A stretch of 64,000 nt of DNA from Brevibacterium yomogidense (GTDB lineage Bacteria > Actinomycetota > Actinomycetes > Actinomycetales > Brevibacteriaceae), in NCBI RefSeq assembly GCF_016107685.1, contig NZ_JABASY010000002.1, forward strand, positions 186,001 to 250,000. The letters run 5' to 3'. The position numbers were made by a program, and so were the translations under genes. The notes beneath the pieces are model-generated. The model made no database searches. It had not been told where the DNA came from and worked only from the letters and a program-made list of their open reading frames with translations. The number at the start of each line of letters is the position of its first letter. The stretch's first letter is position 1. This document shows positions 17,797 through 25,763 of this stretch, piece after piece.

Positions 17797-18498
17797 TCAC
17801 GGCCAGGAGTCCTCCTCCTCGTGGGCGATGAGCATCTCGCGCACCTCCACGTTCTGCGGCTGGGTGAGGGCGAAGACGATCGCCTCCGCCACGCGTGCCG
17901 GTTCGTTGAGACGGGAGTCGTCCTGCGGGCGGTACTGCTCGGTGCGCCCGTCGAAGAACTTCGTGCGCATCCCGCCGGGGATCAGGTTCGTCACGCCGAT
18001 CCGGCCGGCGGTCTCCGCCGCGAGCGCCTGGCTGAATCCGCGCACCCCGAACTTCGATGCGGCATAGGCGGTCGCACCGGCTGCTCCGCGCAGTGCCAGG
18101 GTCGACGAGATCGTGACGACCCGCCCGCGCGACCGCGTGAGGTGCGGCAGTGCGGCACGGACGGCGGATACGGTGCCCAGCAGGTTGACCTGCAGGACGT
18201 TCTCCCACTGGTCGGCCGACACCTCGTCGAGCTCTCCGGGCACGTCGATGCCCGCTGCGGTGATGAGCGCGTCGATCCCGCCCAGCTCCTCCGCGAGTCC
18301 GTCGATCACCGTTTCGACCGCCTGCCTGTCGGTGACGTCGAGCGCCCTCGCCGTGAAGTCGCCCGCGTCGTCGATGTTCCGATCGAGGACGACGGGGGTG
18401 CCGCCGGCCTTCTGCACGGCCATGGCGCTTGCGAGGCCGAGGCCGGAGCCGCCTCCCGTGATCAGCACCCTCTTCGCATCCAAACTGTTGATGTCCAT
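17797..18498 (-). CDS. Short-chain dehydrogenase/reductase
   Basis: A 233-residue classical SDR. The dinucleotide-binding TGGGSGLG lies at 14-21, NAG is represented by TAAGID (about 80-85), a catalytic serine lies at 131/132 and the YxxxK pair is Y145 and K149, so it should be active. The substrate is unknown. It lies 49 bases downstream of the second HldE-like gene on the same strand and is probably the last gene of the heptose operon. It could reduce a sugar intermediate, but SDRs are too diverse for a firm call. Confidence 0.85.
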   Translation of the reverse strand: MDINSLDAKRVLITGGGSGLGLASAMAVQKAGGTPVVLDRNIDDAGDFTARALDVTDRQAVETVIDGLAEELGGIDALITAAGIDVPGELDEVSADQWENVLQVNLLGTVSAVRAALPHLTRSRGRVVTISSTLALRGAAGATAYAASKFGVRGFSQALAAETAGRIGVTNLIPGGMRTKFFDGRTEQYRPQDDSRLNEPARVAEAIVFALTQPQNVEVREMLIAHEEEDSWP

Positions 18499-18547
18499 GA
18501 AGCAGTTCCTCGCTCTCGTACGGGTTGTGCGTTCTCGGGGTGGAGGG

Positions 18548-19936
18548 TCAGCTGACGATCCGAAGCGCTTCCGCCAGCTGTGTCGTGGAGCGTGCGGGGT
18601 GGAAGGGCACTGTCACGGCCTGACCGCCCCATGTCCGGAGGAGGTGCGCTTCGGGCAGCGTCTCGCTCACGTAGTCGCCGCCCTTGACCCACAGGTCCGG
18701 GCGCAGCTCCGACAGCACCTCCTCCGGTGTGTCCTCGCCGAACACGACTACGGCGTCGACGCATTCGAGTGCCTCGAGGAGCTCCACACGGTCCGCTTCC
18801 TGCATGAGGGGCCGCCCGTCGCCTTTGAGCCGCCGGATCGACGGGTCCGAATTGAGGCACACGATGAGGAAGTCGCCCAGGCTCCGCGCGGCGGACAGTG
18901 TGCGGGCGTGGCCGGCGTGCAGCAGGTCGAAGCAGCCTCCCGTGGCGACGACGGTGCCGCCGGCCCGGCGGATCGCCGCAGTGCGCTGCTGGACGTCCGG
19001 GATCGACGAGCCGCCGCACGAGCCGCCGCGGGGAGCGCCGTCTGTTCCCGCAGTGGTGGGATCAAGGGAAGAGACCCCACCACCGGCGATGAAGGCCGAG
19101 GCGGCGGCGACCGCGTGCTCGACCGCGGGTCCGATGTCAGTGCCGAGCGCCAGCTGTCGGGTTAGGCTGCCGGCGAAGCGGTCGCCGGCCCCGCAGGCAT
19201 CCCCGTGGGCCTGGTGCGGCGCGGGGATGAACTGCGGCAGCGCGCCGTCGTCCGTCACCACGGCTGCACCTCCGGTGCCCAGCGTCACGACGACCGATCG
19301 TGCCGACCAGCGCCCCACCAGGTCCGCTGCGGCGGTGGCCGCGTGCCTGCGGCTGGGGGATCCGATCCCCGCTGTGGCGCATGCCTCTGTGAGGTTCGGG
19401 GTGACGGCGGCGGCACCCGGCACCGGGTCCGCGCCGCGGGGGTGCGGGTCCCAGACCACCGGGATCCGCTGCGCCAGCGCGGTGAGCTCCGTCCGGAGCT
19501 CCGGCAGCGCGCACAGGCCCCGCCCGTAGTCGGCGACGAGGATCCCGTCTGAGGACCGGAGCGCGGAGATCATCTGCGGTGTGAGCTGCGGAGGGTCTCC
19601 CCGCCCACAGTTCTCGTCGAGTCGTGCGATGACCTGGTCGTTCGCGACCACCCGTCGTTTGACCGGTGTCGGTGCGCCGGAAGGACCGACGGCCAGCTGC
19701 ACGTCGGAGAGCAGGGAGCGCAGACGATCGGCGTCCTCGTCGTCACCCATCGCGGTCACGAGGGTCGTCTGGCAGCCCGACGCGGCCAGCAGCAGGGCTG
19801 CGAGCCCCGCACCGCCCGGACGGTGGGCCACCTCGGCGACGTCGACGACGGGTACCGGCCCGTCGGGTGAGAGGCGGTGGGCCGCGCCGTGCACGTCTGC
19901 GTCGAGGAGGACGTCTCCGACCACTGCGATCCTCAT
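18548..19936 (-). CDS. HldE-like kinase / nucleotidyltransferase (paralogue 2)
   Basis: 462 residues: PfkB-type kinase (1-300) with GAGD (249-252) and a nucleotidyltransferase (325-462) with ATGGCFDLLHAGH (HxGH at 340-343) and WVKGGDY. It starts at an ATG overlapping the stop of the GT4-GmhA gene by four bases. The architecture is the same as the paralogue at 13602-15176, but the two differ in length and in most non-motif residues. They are therefore not a recent duplicate and may act on different heptose phosphates, or only one domain of each may be used. A longer open frame to 21268 runs through the neighbouring gene and is not real. Confidence 0.85.
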   Translation of the reverse strand: MRIAVVGDVLLDADVHGAAHRLSPDGPVPVVDVAEVAHRPGGAGLAALLLAASGCQTTLVTAMGDDEDADRLRSLLSDVQLAVGPSGAPTPVKRRVVANDQVIARLDENCGRGDPPQLTPQMISALRSSDGILVADYGRGLCALPELRTELTALAQRIPVVWDPHPRGADPVPGAAAVTPNLTEACATAGIGSPSRRHAATAAADLVGRWSARSVVVTLGTGGAAVVTDDGALPQFIPAPHQAHGDACGAGDRFAGSLTRQLALGTDIGPAVEHAVAAASAFIAGGGVSSLDPTTAGTDGAPRGGSCGGSSIPDVQQRTAAIRRAGGTVVATGGCFDLLHAGHARTLSAARSLGDFLIVCLNSDPSIRRLKGDGRPLMQEADRVELLEALECVDAVVVFGEDTPEEVLSELRPDLWVKGGDYVSETLPEAHLLRTWGGQAVTVPFHPARSTTQLAEALRIVS

Positions 19937-21855
19937 GGCAGGACCTCCTCTCCACGGCGCGTCTCTCCGTGACGGACGGTCACCGAGCGGCTGCTCGACA
20001 CACGGCCACGGGGAGCCATCCGCGGTGCGGGCCCGAGGTGTGCGAGGGCAGGAGCGGACGTGCGGTCGACCTCCGCATCGAATACGCGGCACAGCGCGTG
20101 GACCGCCATGAGGTGCGCCTCCTGGACGTTCGCCGCGGGCGCGTCGATCGCGACGACGTCGTCGCACAGCCGGGTGAGCGGGTTGGGGGAGGGACCGGTG
20201 AGGGCCCAGACGGTGACCCCGCGTTCCGCGGCGGCCTTCGCCACCGCGAGGAGGTTGGGGCTCTTGCCGCTCGTCGTCAGGAGGATGACGACGTCGCCCG
20301 GGGCCGCGTGGGCCTGCAGCTGCCGGGCGAAGACCTGCTCGTACCCGTAGTCGTTGCTGATCGCGGTGACAGCGGAGGAGTCCGCGTGGAGTGCCAGTGC
20401 GGAGAACGGTGGGCGGTCGTCGGCGAAGCGGCCCACGAGCTCGGAGCTCAGGTGCTGTGCCTCCGCCGCGGAGCCGCCGTTGCCCGCTGTGAAGAGGCGC
20501 TGCCCGGAGCTCAGTCGGGCGGCGAGCTCGTGGCCCCAGCGGTGCAGGGTCGACGACTGCCGGCGCAGCGACTCGAGGGCGGCGACGGCGCCGTCGAAGT
20601 GGGAGGAGAGGGAATCGCTCCTGCGGTCCGGGGTGCTCCTGCGGAGCATCCTTTCGTACACCGCCTCCGTGGCCGCCGCGACGACGGACCACGAATACTG
20701 CTGCCGCACCCGCTCCTGCCCGTTGCGGCCCATCACGGCACCCAGGTGCGGGTCGTCGAGGATCCGGGCTGCGGCCTCGGCGATGGCGTCGGGGTCGTGG
20801 GGCGGGACGTGGAACCCGGTCTCGCCGTCGACGACGGTGTCCTGCAGGCCGCCCACGCGCGAGGCGAGGACGGGGACCCCGCAGGCCATCGCCTCCAGGG
20901 GAACGATGCCGAACGGCTCGTACCAGGGCGTGCACGCCACCATCGCGGCGCTGCGCAGCACGGCGGGGACCTGCTCGCGGGGGATCTGGCCCCGCAGGTG
21001 GACACGATCGGCCACCCCGAGCTCGTCGGCGAGACCGCGCAGACGGACCGCATCCGGGTCTGCATCGAGGTCCTGCTGTCCGGAGCCGCCGCCGACCACG
21101 TGCAGCTCCACGTCGTCGTACCCGCGGGCGACGAGCTGGGCGAGGGCGTGTACCACGAGGTCCATGCCCTTGCGCGACACGAGGCGGCCGATGCAGACGA
21201 TCCGGCGCCGACCGCCTGTGTCCTCGACCTCGTCGCCGGTGCCGAAGAGGCCGAGGTCGACGCCGCACGGCACGACCGTCGTGTCGTCAGCGCTCAGCCC
21301 CATCGCCGTCAGCTCGGACACCTCGTCGCGGCACGTGGCGATGATGTGCGACGACTCCTGCCCCACGCGCGGCTCCAGGACCGGACGGTCCAGGGGACTC
21401 GTGTCGAGCACCCCCTGATGGCGGCGCTTGACGGTGCCGAGCGCGTGGAAGGTGTGCACGAGGGGGACCGCGGTGAGGCCCGCGGTGTCCAGTGCGGTCC
21501 GGGCAGCGATCCCCGACATCCAGAAGTGGGAGTGGACGACGTCCGGCCGGAGGTCCGGGTGGGCCTCCCAGAACGCGGCGATGCCCCCGCCCAGCTCCTG
21601 CATGTGCGGCAGCAGGTCGTCCTTCGGGACGTGCTCCGCGGGGCCTGCTGTGATGTGGACGACCCGCACGCCCTCGTCGCAGTCGACGATCTCGTCCAGA
21701 GCAGCGTCGTCGCGCCGTGTGAACACCGTGACGCAGTGTCCGCGGGCGGCCAGAGCGCTGGAGAGGGCCGCGACATGGACGTTCTGTCCGCCCGCGTCCA
21801 CGCCGCCGAGAGCGGCCAGTGGGCTGGCATGTTCCGAAACCATCGAGACCTTCAT
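19933..21855 (-). CDS. GT4 glycosyltransferase fused to GmhA-type SIS isomerase
   Basis: One 640-residue frame encodes two enzymes. Residues 1-402 are a GT4 (GT-B) glycosyltransferase beginning MKVSMVSEHASPLAALGG, with EPFGIVPLEAMACG at 313-326, the family's donor-binding E-x7-E. Residues 412-596 are a sugar isomerase domain like GmhA: GNGGSAAEAQHLSSELVGRF (458-477; E472 matches the catalytic Glu) and NVQEAHLMAVH (H581 matches the catalytic His). GmhA converts sedoheptulose 7-phosphate to heptose 7-phosphate, the first step of heptose synthesis. A basic tail (597-640) follows. Four-base overlaps link it to the genes on both sides. The fusion would couple precursor synthesis and transfer in one chain. 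Confidence 0.85.
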   Translation of the reverse strand: MKVSMVSEHASPLAALGGVDAGGQNVHVAALSSALAARGHCVTVFTRRDDAALDEIVDCDEGVRVVHITAGPAEHVPKDDLLPHMQELGGGIAAFWEAHPDLRPDVVHSHFWMSGIAARTALDTAGLTAVPLVHTFHALGTVKRRHQGVLDTSPLDRPVLEPRVGQESSHIIATCRDEVSELTAMGLSADDTTVVPCGVDLGLFGTGDEVEDTGGRRRIVCIGRLVSRKGMDLVVHALAQLVARGYDDVELHVVGGGSGQQDLDADPDAVRLRGLADELGVADRVHLRGQIPREQVPAVLRSAAMVACTPWYEPFGIVPLEAMACGVPVLASRVGGLQDTVVDGETGFHVPPHDPDAIAEAAARILDDPHLGAVMGRNGQERVRQQYSWSVVAAATEAVYERMLRRSTPDRRSDSLSSHFDGAVAALESLRRQSSTLHRWGHELAARLSSGQRLFTAGNGGSAAEAQHLSSELVGRFADDRPPFSALALHADSSAVTAISNDYGYEQVFARQLQAHAAPGDVVILLTTSGKSPNLLAVAKAAAERGVTVWALTGPSPNPLTRLCDDVVAIDAPAANVQEAHLMAVHALCRVFDAEVDRTSAPALAHLGPAPRMAPRGRVSSSRSVTVRHGETRRGEEVLP

Positions 21856-22904
21856 GACTCTCCGCCTTCCTGGGCCCGGGGCACGGGCGCCGGACGTTCG
21901 GTTCTTCTGGGGGTGTACGGAACGGTGAGGAGATCGCCGCTGTCGTGGGCGACCCGGGCGAGGAGCGCATCCCAGTCGTCGAGGAAGCGCTGCAGGCCGT
22001 ATCGCGCGAGAGCGAACCAGCGGGCGTGCCGTCCCGTCCGCGCCGCCTCGTCGGGGTCCGCCAGCAGACGTGCGGCTGCGCGGTGCAGGTCCGCCACGTC
22101 GGCGGACACGACCCCTGCCTCCGGCGGCACCGCCCGCACGGCTTCCGTCGTGGCCAGCGCGAGGACCGGCATGCCGAGGTGCATCGCCTCCAACAGGGAC
22201 AGCCCGAGCGATGTCCACCGCACCGGGTGGATGTACACGCGCCGGCGGGCCATCTGCCGGTGGAGCTCACCGCGGGGCAGATCTCCCACGGTCGTGAGCA
22301 GGTCCGGCGACAGACCGGTGGCGTCGGGCAGACCGTCGATGCCCATCCCGAAGACGTCGATGGGGCCCGCGTCAGCGAATCCGCGCAGCAGGTCCGCACC
22401 CGTCACGCGCCAGCGGCGGACCGGCTCGTTGCCGACGAACGCCATGTGCGGGATCTCGCCGGTGTAGAGCGGGCCGGGGTCGCGGATGCCGTGCTCGATG
22501 ACGTGGGTCCGCGCTCGCCCGCTGTCCCACAGGAGCCGATTGAAGTGGGTGACGTGCACGATCGGGATCGCGGTCTGGTCGCCCAGGGGGTGCACGGTGT
22601 CCGGCACGTTCCCGCGCGGAGTGTTGTGCTCGACGTACACGGCGGGGATGTCGACGCCGGGCGTGCGGCCCAGCAGCTCCGCAGCCTCGTCGACCTCCTC
22701 GGGGCGCTGCAGGACGACGACGTCGAACGATCCTGCGGCCAGGTCCTCCGGGTGGATCTCGTGGACGGACTGCGGCCAGGGGCGGTCCGCACGCCCGAGT
22801 CCCCACGGCCCGCCTTCGGGAAGGGCCGGCAGGAAGTAGTCGTGGTCGCCGTGCACGAACGCGTCGGTCCACGAGCCGTGCACGTGCCAGAGAAGGATCC
22901 TCAC
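21852..22904 (-). CDS. Glycosyltransferase, GT4-like
   Basis: 350 residues beginning RILLWHVHGSWTDAFVHG. The C-terminal half has the GT-B donor-site pattern: VYIHPVRWTSLGLSLLEAMH, then LGMPVLALATTEA, and a segment VGDLPRGELHRQMARRR where many GT4 enzymes place their nucleotide loop. There is no membrane segment. The start is GTG 22904, overlapping the GT9 stop by four bases, and its own stop overlaps the next ATG by four. The HGSWTDAFVHGDHDY beginning is shared with glycosyltransferases of similar actinobacterial loci as far as I recall; donor and acceptor are unknown. Confidence 0.8.
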   Translation of the reverse strand: MRILLWHVHGSWTDAFVHGDHDYFLPALPEGGPWGLGRADRPWPQSVHEIHPEDLAAGSFDVVVLQRPEEVDEAAELLGRTPGVDIPAVYVEHNTPRGNVPDTVHPLGDQTAIPIVHVTHFNRLLWDSGRARTHVIEHGIRDPGPLYTGEIPHMAFVGNEPVRRWRVTGADLLRGFADAGPIDVFGMGIDGLPDATGLSPDLLTTVGDLPRGELHRQMARRRVYIHPVRWTSLGLSLLEAMHLGMPVLALATTEAVRAVPPEAGVVSADVADLHRAAARLLADPDEAARTGRHARWFALARYGLQRFLDDWDALLARVAHDSGDLLTVPYTPRRTERPAPVPRAQEGGES

Positions 22905-23974
22905 AGTGCGCTCCTTTCGGCGGGGGCGTGCGCGAGCGGTCGCGGGTGGGCGGCACGCAGGCGGTCGACGGCTGCGACGACGTCTTCAGGTCGGACGGAT
23001 GCGAGGCACGGGTGCCCCGGCACCGGGCAGTCGCGTGCCCGCGTGCCGCGGCAGGCGACCGTCTGGTCGCCGAGCAGCTCGACGGGCACCCCGTAGGGCG
23101 CCCACCGGATCGAGGGGACGACGGGGGAGAACAGACTGACGATGGGTGTGCCGACTGCCGCGGACAGGTGCGCCGGCCCGGTGTTGCCGGTGATGACGAC
23201 CTCCGCGTGCTGCAGCAGGTCTGCCGTGGCGGCGAGGTCGAGCGCGCCGCCCAGGTCGATGCCCGAGGTGCCGGCGACCGCGGCTGTCAGCTCTGTGTCC
23301 GCGGGTCCTCCGGTGACCACCACCCGGTCGCCACGGGCGGCGAGCAGCTCCACCGCCGCGGCGCTGTGCTGGGGCGGCCACATCCGTGCGGGAGCAGCGG
23401 CGCCGGGGTGGAGGACGATGTAGGGCCGTTCGGGTCCGCCTGCGTCGACGTACGACCCGCTGGGGTCGGTGATCCGCATCCGGCCGTCGTCGTCCTCGGG
23501 CAGTCGGTAGCCGGCGGCGGCGGAGATCGCCAGGCCGCGCTCGACCTCGGGCTGATCCTCGGGGAAGTCCTCACCGGGCTTGAGGCGGACGTCCAGCAGC
23601 GAGCCGGGGAAGTCCGTGGAGGCGCCGGTGATGCGGGGGACCCCCGCCAGTCGGAGGACCAGTGCGAGGGGCAGGGGTGACTGGTGGAACGACGTGAAGA
23701 CGACCGCTTCGTCGAAGTCCTCGGCCGCGATCATCTCCCGCAGCCGGTCGATGCGCTGCTGGGTCACTGCGGGGGACGGCACGATCGTCCACGGGCTGGC
23801 CCATTCGAGGGCGCGGACCCCACCGGGCAGCAGCTCGGCTGCGGCGCGTCCCTGCGGCCCGCACAGCAGGACGACTTCGCAGACGTCCGGGTCCGAGGCG
23901 ATCGCCCGGATCGCGGGTCCCGTCACCAGCACGTCGCCCAGGCTGTCGAGGCGCACCGCGAGCACCTTCGTCAT
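22901..23974 (-). CDS. GT9 heptosyltransferase-like protein 2
   Basis: 357 residues of GT9 type: VLAVRLDSLGDVLVTGPAI at the N-terminus, the C-lobe patterns IVLHPGAAAPARMWP and ITGNTGPAHLSAAVGTPIV, and a Cys tail (CRGTRARDCPVPGHPC). Length and motifs are complete. Four-base overlaps on both sides place it in the middle of the gmhB-GT9-GT-GT4/GmhA-HldE chain. It likely transfers a heptose to a growing glycan. Confidence 0.87.
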   Translation of the reverse strand: MTKVLAVRLDSLGDVLVTGPAIRAIASDPDVCEVVLLCGPQGRAAAELLPGGVRALEWASPWTIVPSPAVTQQRIDRLREMIAAEDFDEAVVFTSFHQSPLPLALVLRLAGVPRITGASTDFPGSLLDVRLKPGEDFPEDQPEVERGLAISAAAGYRLPEDDDGRMRITDPSGSYVDAGGPERPYIVLHPGAAAPARMWPPQHSAAAVELLAARGDRVVVTGGPADTELTAAVAGTSGIDLGGALDLAATADLLQHAEVVITGNTGPAHLSAAVGTPIVSLFSPVVPSIRWAPYGVPVELLGDQTVACRGTRARDCPVPGHPCLASVRPEDVVAAVDRLRAAHPRPLAHAPAERSAL

Positions 23975-24495
23975 GACCGGCCCCCTTCGTCGAGGCACAG
24001 GTCGATCGCCGCGGCGAGGTCGACTGCGACGTGGGCGGCTGCATCGACCTCGGTCTGCAGCGTCACTGCGGTGGGGACGAGGATGCCCGTGCATCCCGCC
24101 GCTGCGGCTGCCTGGACATCCGCGCCGATGTCGCCGATGAAGACTGTGCGACGCGGCGCGACCCCCAACGTGCTGCACGCGTCCACGAGCATGCGGGGCG
24201 CCGGCTTGCGGCACGGACAGCGGTCCTCCGCCCGGTGCGGGCAGATCTCCCACACGTCGAAGGGTCCCAGCAGCTGTTCGACCCTGGCGTTCACCGCCTC
24301 GACCTGGGCGCGGGTGAGGATCCCGCGGCCGATGCCCGACTGATTGCTCACGACACCCACTGGGATGCCGAGTGCGCGGATCCGCTCAAGGCCTGACAGC
24401 GCACCCGGCATGGGCGCGACGAGGTCGGGGTCGCCGTTGTAGGGCACGTCGGCGATGAGGGTATCGTCACGGTCGAAGAGGATGGCTTCCGGCAG
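23971..24495 (-). CDS. GmhB-like D,D-heptose bisphosphate phosphatase
   Basis: A HAD-IIIA phosphatase of about 174 residues. The catalytic D-x-D-x-T is D8-R-D10-D-T12, SNQSG lies at 50-54, the zinc knuckle is CPH ... CPC (C85, H87, C93, C95) followed by RKPAP (K97), and the Asp motif is FIGD. GmhB removes the C7 phosphate from heptose 1,7-bisphosphate, between the two HldE steps. No ATG, GTG or TTG lies near the domain start. The first plausible codon is CTG 24495; the next in-frame ATG (24606) would force a 102-base overlap with the divergent GT9 gene. The stop overlaps the GT9-2 start by four bases. Confidence 0.8.
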   Translation of the reverse strand: MPEAILFDRDDTLIADVPYNGDPDLVAPMPGALSGLERIRALGIPVGVVSNQSGIGRGILTRAQVEAVNARVEQLLGPFDVWEICPHRAEDRCPCRKPAPRMLVDACSTLGVAPRRTVFIGDIGADVQAAAAAGCTGILVPTAVTLQTEVDAAAHVAVDLAAAIDLCLDEGGRS

Positions 24496-24504
24496 GGGAC
24501 GTTG

Positions 24505-25437
24505 ATGAGCAGACCGATCGTGCTGGCCCTGCGGGCGCTGAAGCTCGGCGACCTCCTGGTCGCGGTGCCTGCGCTGCGCGGACTGCGGGCCGGTTTTCCC
24601 GACCATCGGCTGGTGCTCGCGTGCGCCCCGTGGCTGCGGCCGGTCGTCGACCTCGTGGGAGGCGTCGACGATCTGCTGCCGACCAGCGGCCTCGACGCGC
24701 CGCTCGGCGTCCCGCCCGGCGTCGTCGACGTCGCGGTGAATCTGCACGGGAACGGTGCGGAGAGCCGCGGCCGGCTGGAAGCGCTGCGTGCGCCTCGGCA
24801 GATCGGCCACGCGGCGCCCGACTGGGAAGGGCCCGCCTGGATCGACGACATCCACGAACGGGACCGCTGGGTGCGGGTGCTCCACGCGTGCGAGCTGCCC
24901 GGAGATGCCGCGGACCTCCGGCTGGCCCTGCCGGTCGGCAGCAGGGGCGCGGGGGAGCCCGACAGTGCGGTCGTCCACGTCGGGGCCGCCCACGCCAGCC
25001 GGCACTGGCCGGTGGAGCGGTTCGCGGAGGTGACGAGGGCGCTGCTGGGCGCCGGCCGTCGAGTGATGCTGACCGGCAGCGGTGCCGAGCGCGAGCGCGC
25101 TGATCAGGTCGCCGCTCTCGTCGGGCCCGCGTGCGGGCTTCATACCGTGGCGGGTGCGCAGAGTCTGGAGGGCTTCCTCGCGACGATCGCGGCTGCGCGG
25201 ATCGTCGTCTCCGCGGACACGGGCGCCGCACATCTGGCCAGCGCATTCGGAGTCCCGTCCGTGGTCCTCTTCGGTCCGGCGCCCCCCGCCCAGTGGGGTC
25301 CGCCGCCCGGTCCCCACCGCGTGCTCACCGATCCGACGGTCCGTCGCGGGGACGTGTTCGCCCGCACTCCCGATCCGGCACTGCTGGGAGTCAGGGCGGA
25401 CGACGTGATCCGTGCAGTCCACGCTCTGCTGCAGTGA
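24505..25437 (+). CDS. GT9 heptosyltransferase-like protein 3
   Basis: 310 residues from ATG 24505 (a TTG lies directly before it), with AGGGGA at 24494-24499. GT9 features: PIVLALRALKLGDLLVAVPAL, VVHVGAAHASRHWP, and SADTGAAHLASAFGVPSVVLF. It lacks the Cys tail of the other two GT9 proteins and is shorter. It is divergent from the gmhB-like gene with essentially no space between them, so the two share a promoter region that must lie inside coding sequence. Confidence 0.85.
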   Translation: MSRPIVLALRALKLGDLLVAVPALRGLRAGFPDHRLVLACAPWLRPVVDLVGGVDDLLPTSGLDAPLGVPPGVVDVAVNLHGNGAESRGRLEALRAPRQIGHAAPDWEGPAWIDDIHERDRWVRVLHACELPGDAADLRLALPVGSRGAGEPDSAVVHVGAAHASRHWPVERFAEVTRALLGAGRRVMLTGSGAERERADQVAALVGPACGLHTVAGAQSLEGFLATIAAARIVVSADTGAAHLASAFGVPSVVLFGPAPPAQWGPPPGPHRVLTDPTVRRGDVFARTPDPALLGVRADDVIRAVHALLQ

Positions 25438-25763
25438 CGAGAGCGCGTTCCGCACGCGCCCCGGCTCCCGGAACCGACAGTGTTCCATGTTCCCTGCCTC
25501 TCGCTGCGAAGGCCGTCTGCAGGCGGATCCCGCCGCCATCGCAGTGACCCGCTTCGTCGTCGGGTGCTTCTTCTCCGATGAAACGGCACTTCTCGAGAAA
25601 TAACAAGGGGGCTTGCCCTGGAAGCCCTGCTCGAGGAGCGTATTCCCAGGTGGGAGGGGGAGGTGTGAGAGCTCTGAGAGTCCGCGCCTCCGCGGGATGT
25701 GCGCGGGCTCGGCCGGGGGCGAGCGGCTCCGTTGTCGCGCGGGCGGGCGCGGACGAGGCGGGG
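25438..25763. other. 326-bp convergent gap with a nested hairpin
   Basis: No gene can be supported. A nested stem lies at 25589-25638. Its outer arms CTTCTCGAG (25589-25597) and CTCGAGGAG (25630-25638) pair over nine bases with one G-U. They enclose GGGCTT/AAGCCC (25609-25614 with 25622-25627). It may be the terminator of the GT9 gene (+) or part of an unrecognised RNA. The AT-rich stretch GAAATAACAA between the arms is unusual for this genome. Confidence 0.4.

Noticed and set aside
19666..22467. 933-aa plus-strand ORF across the heptose genes
   Set aside because: Shadow frame crossing several well-supported genes on the other strand.
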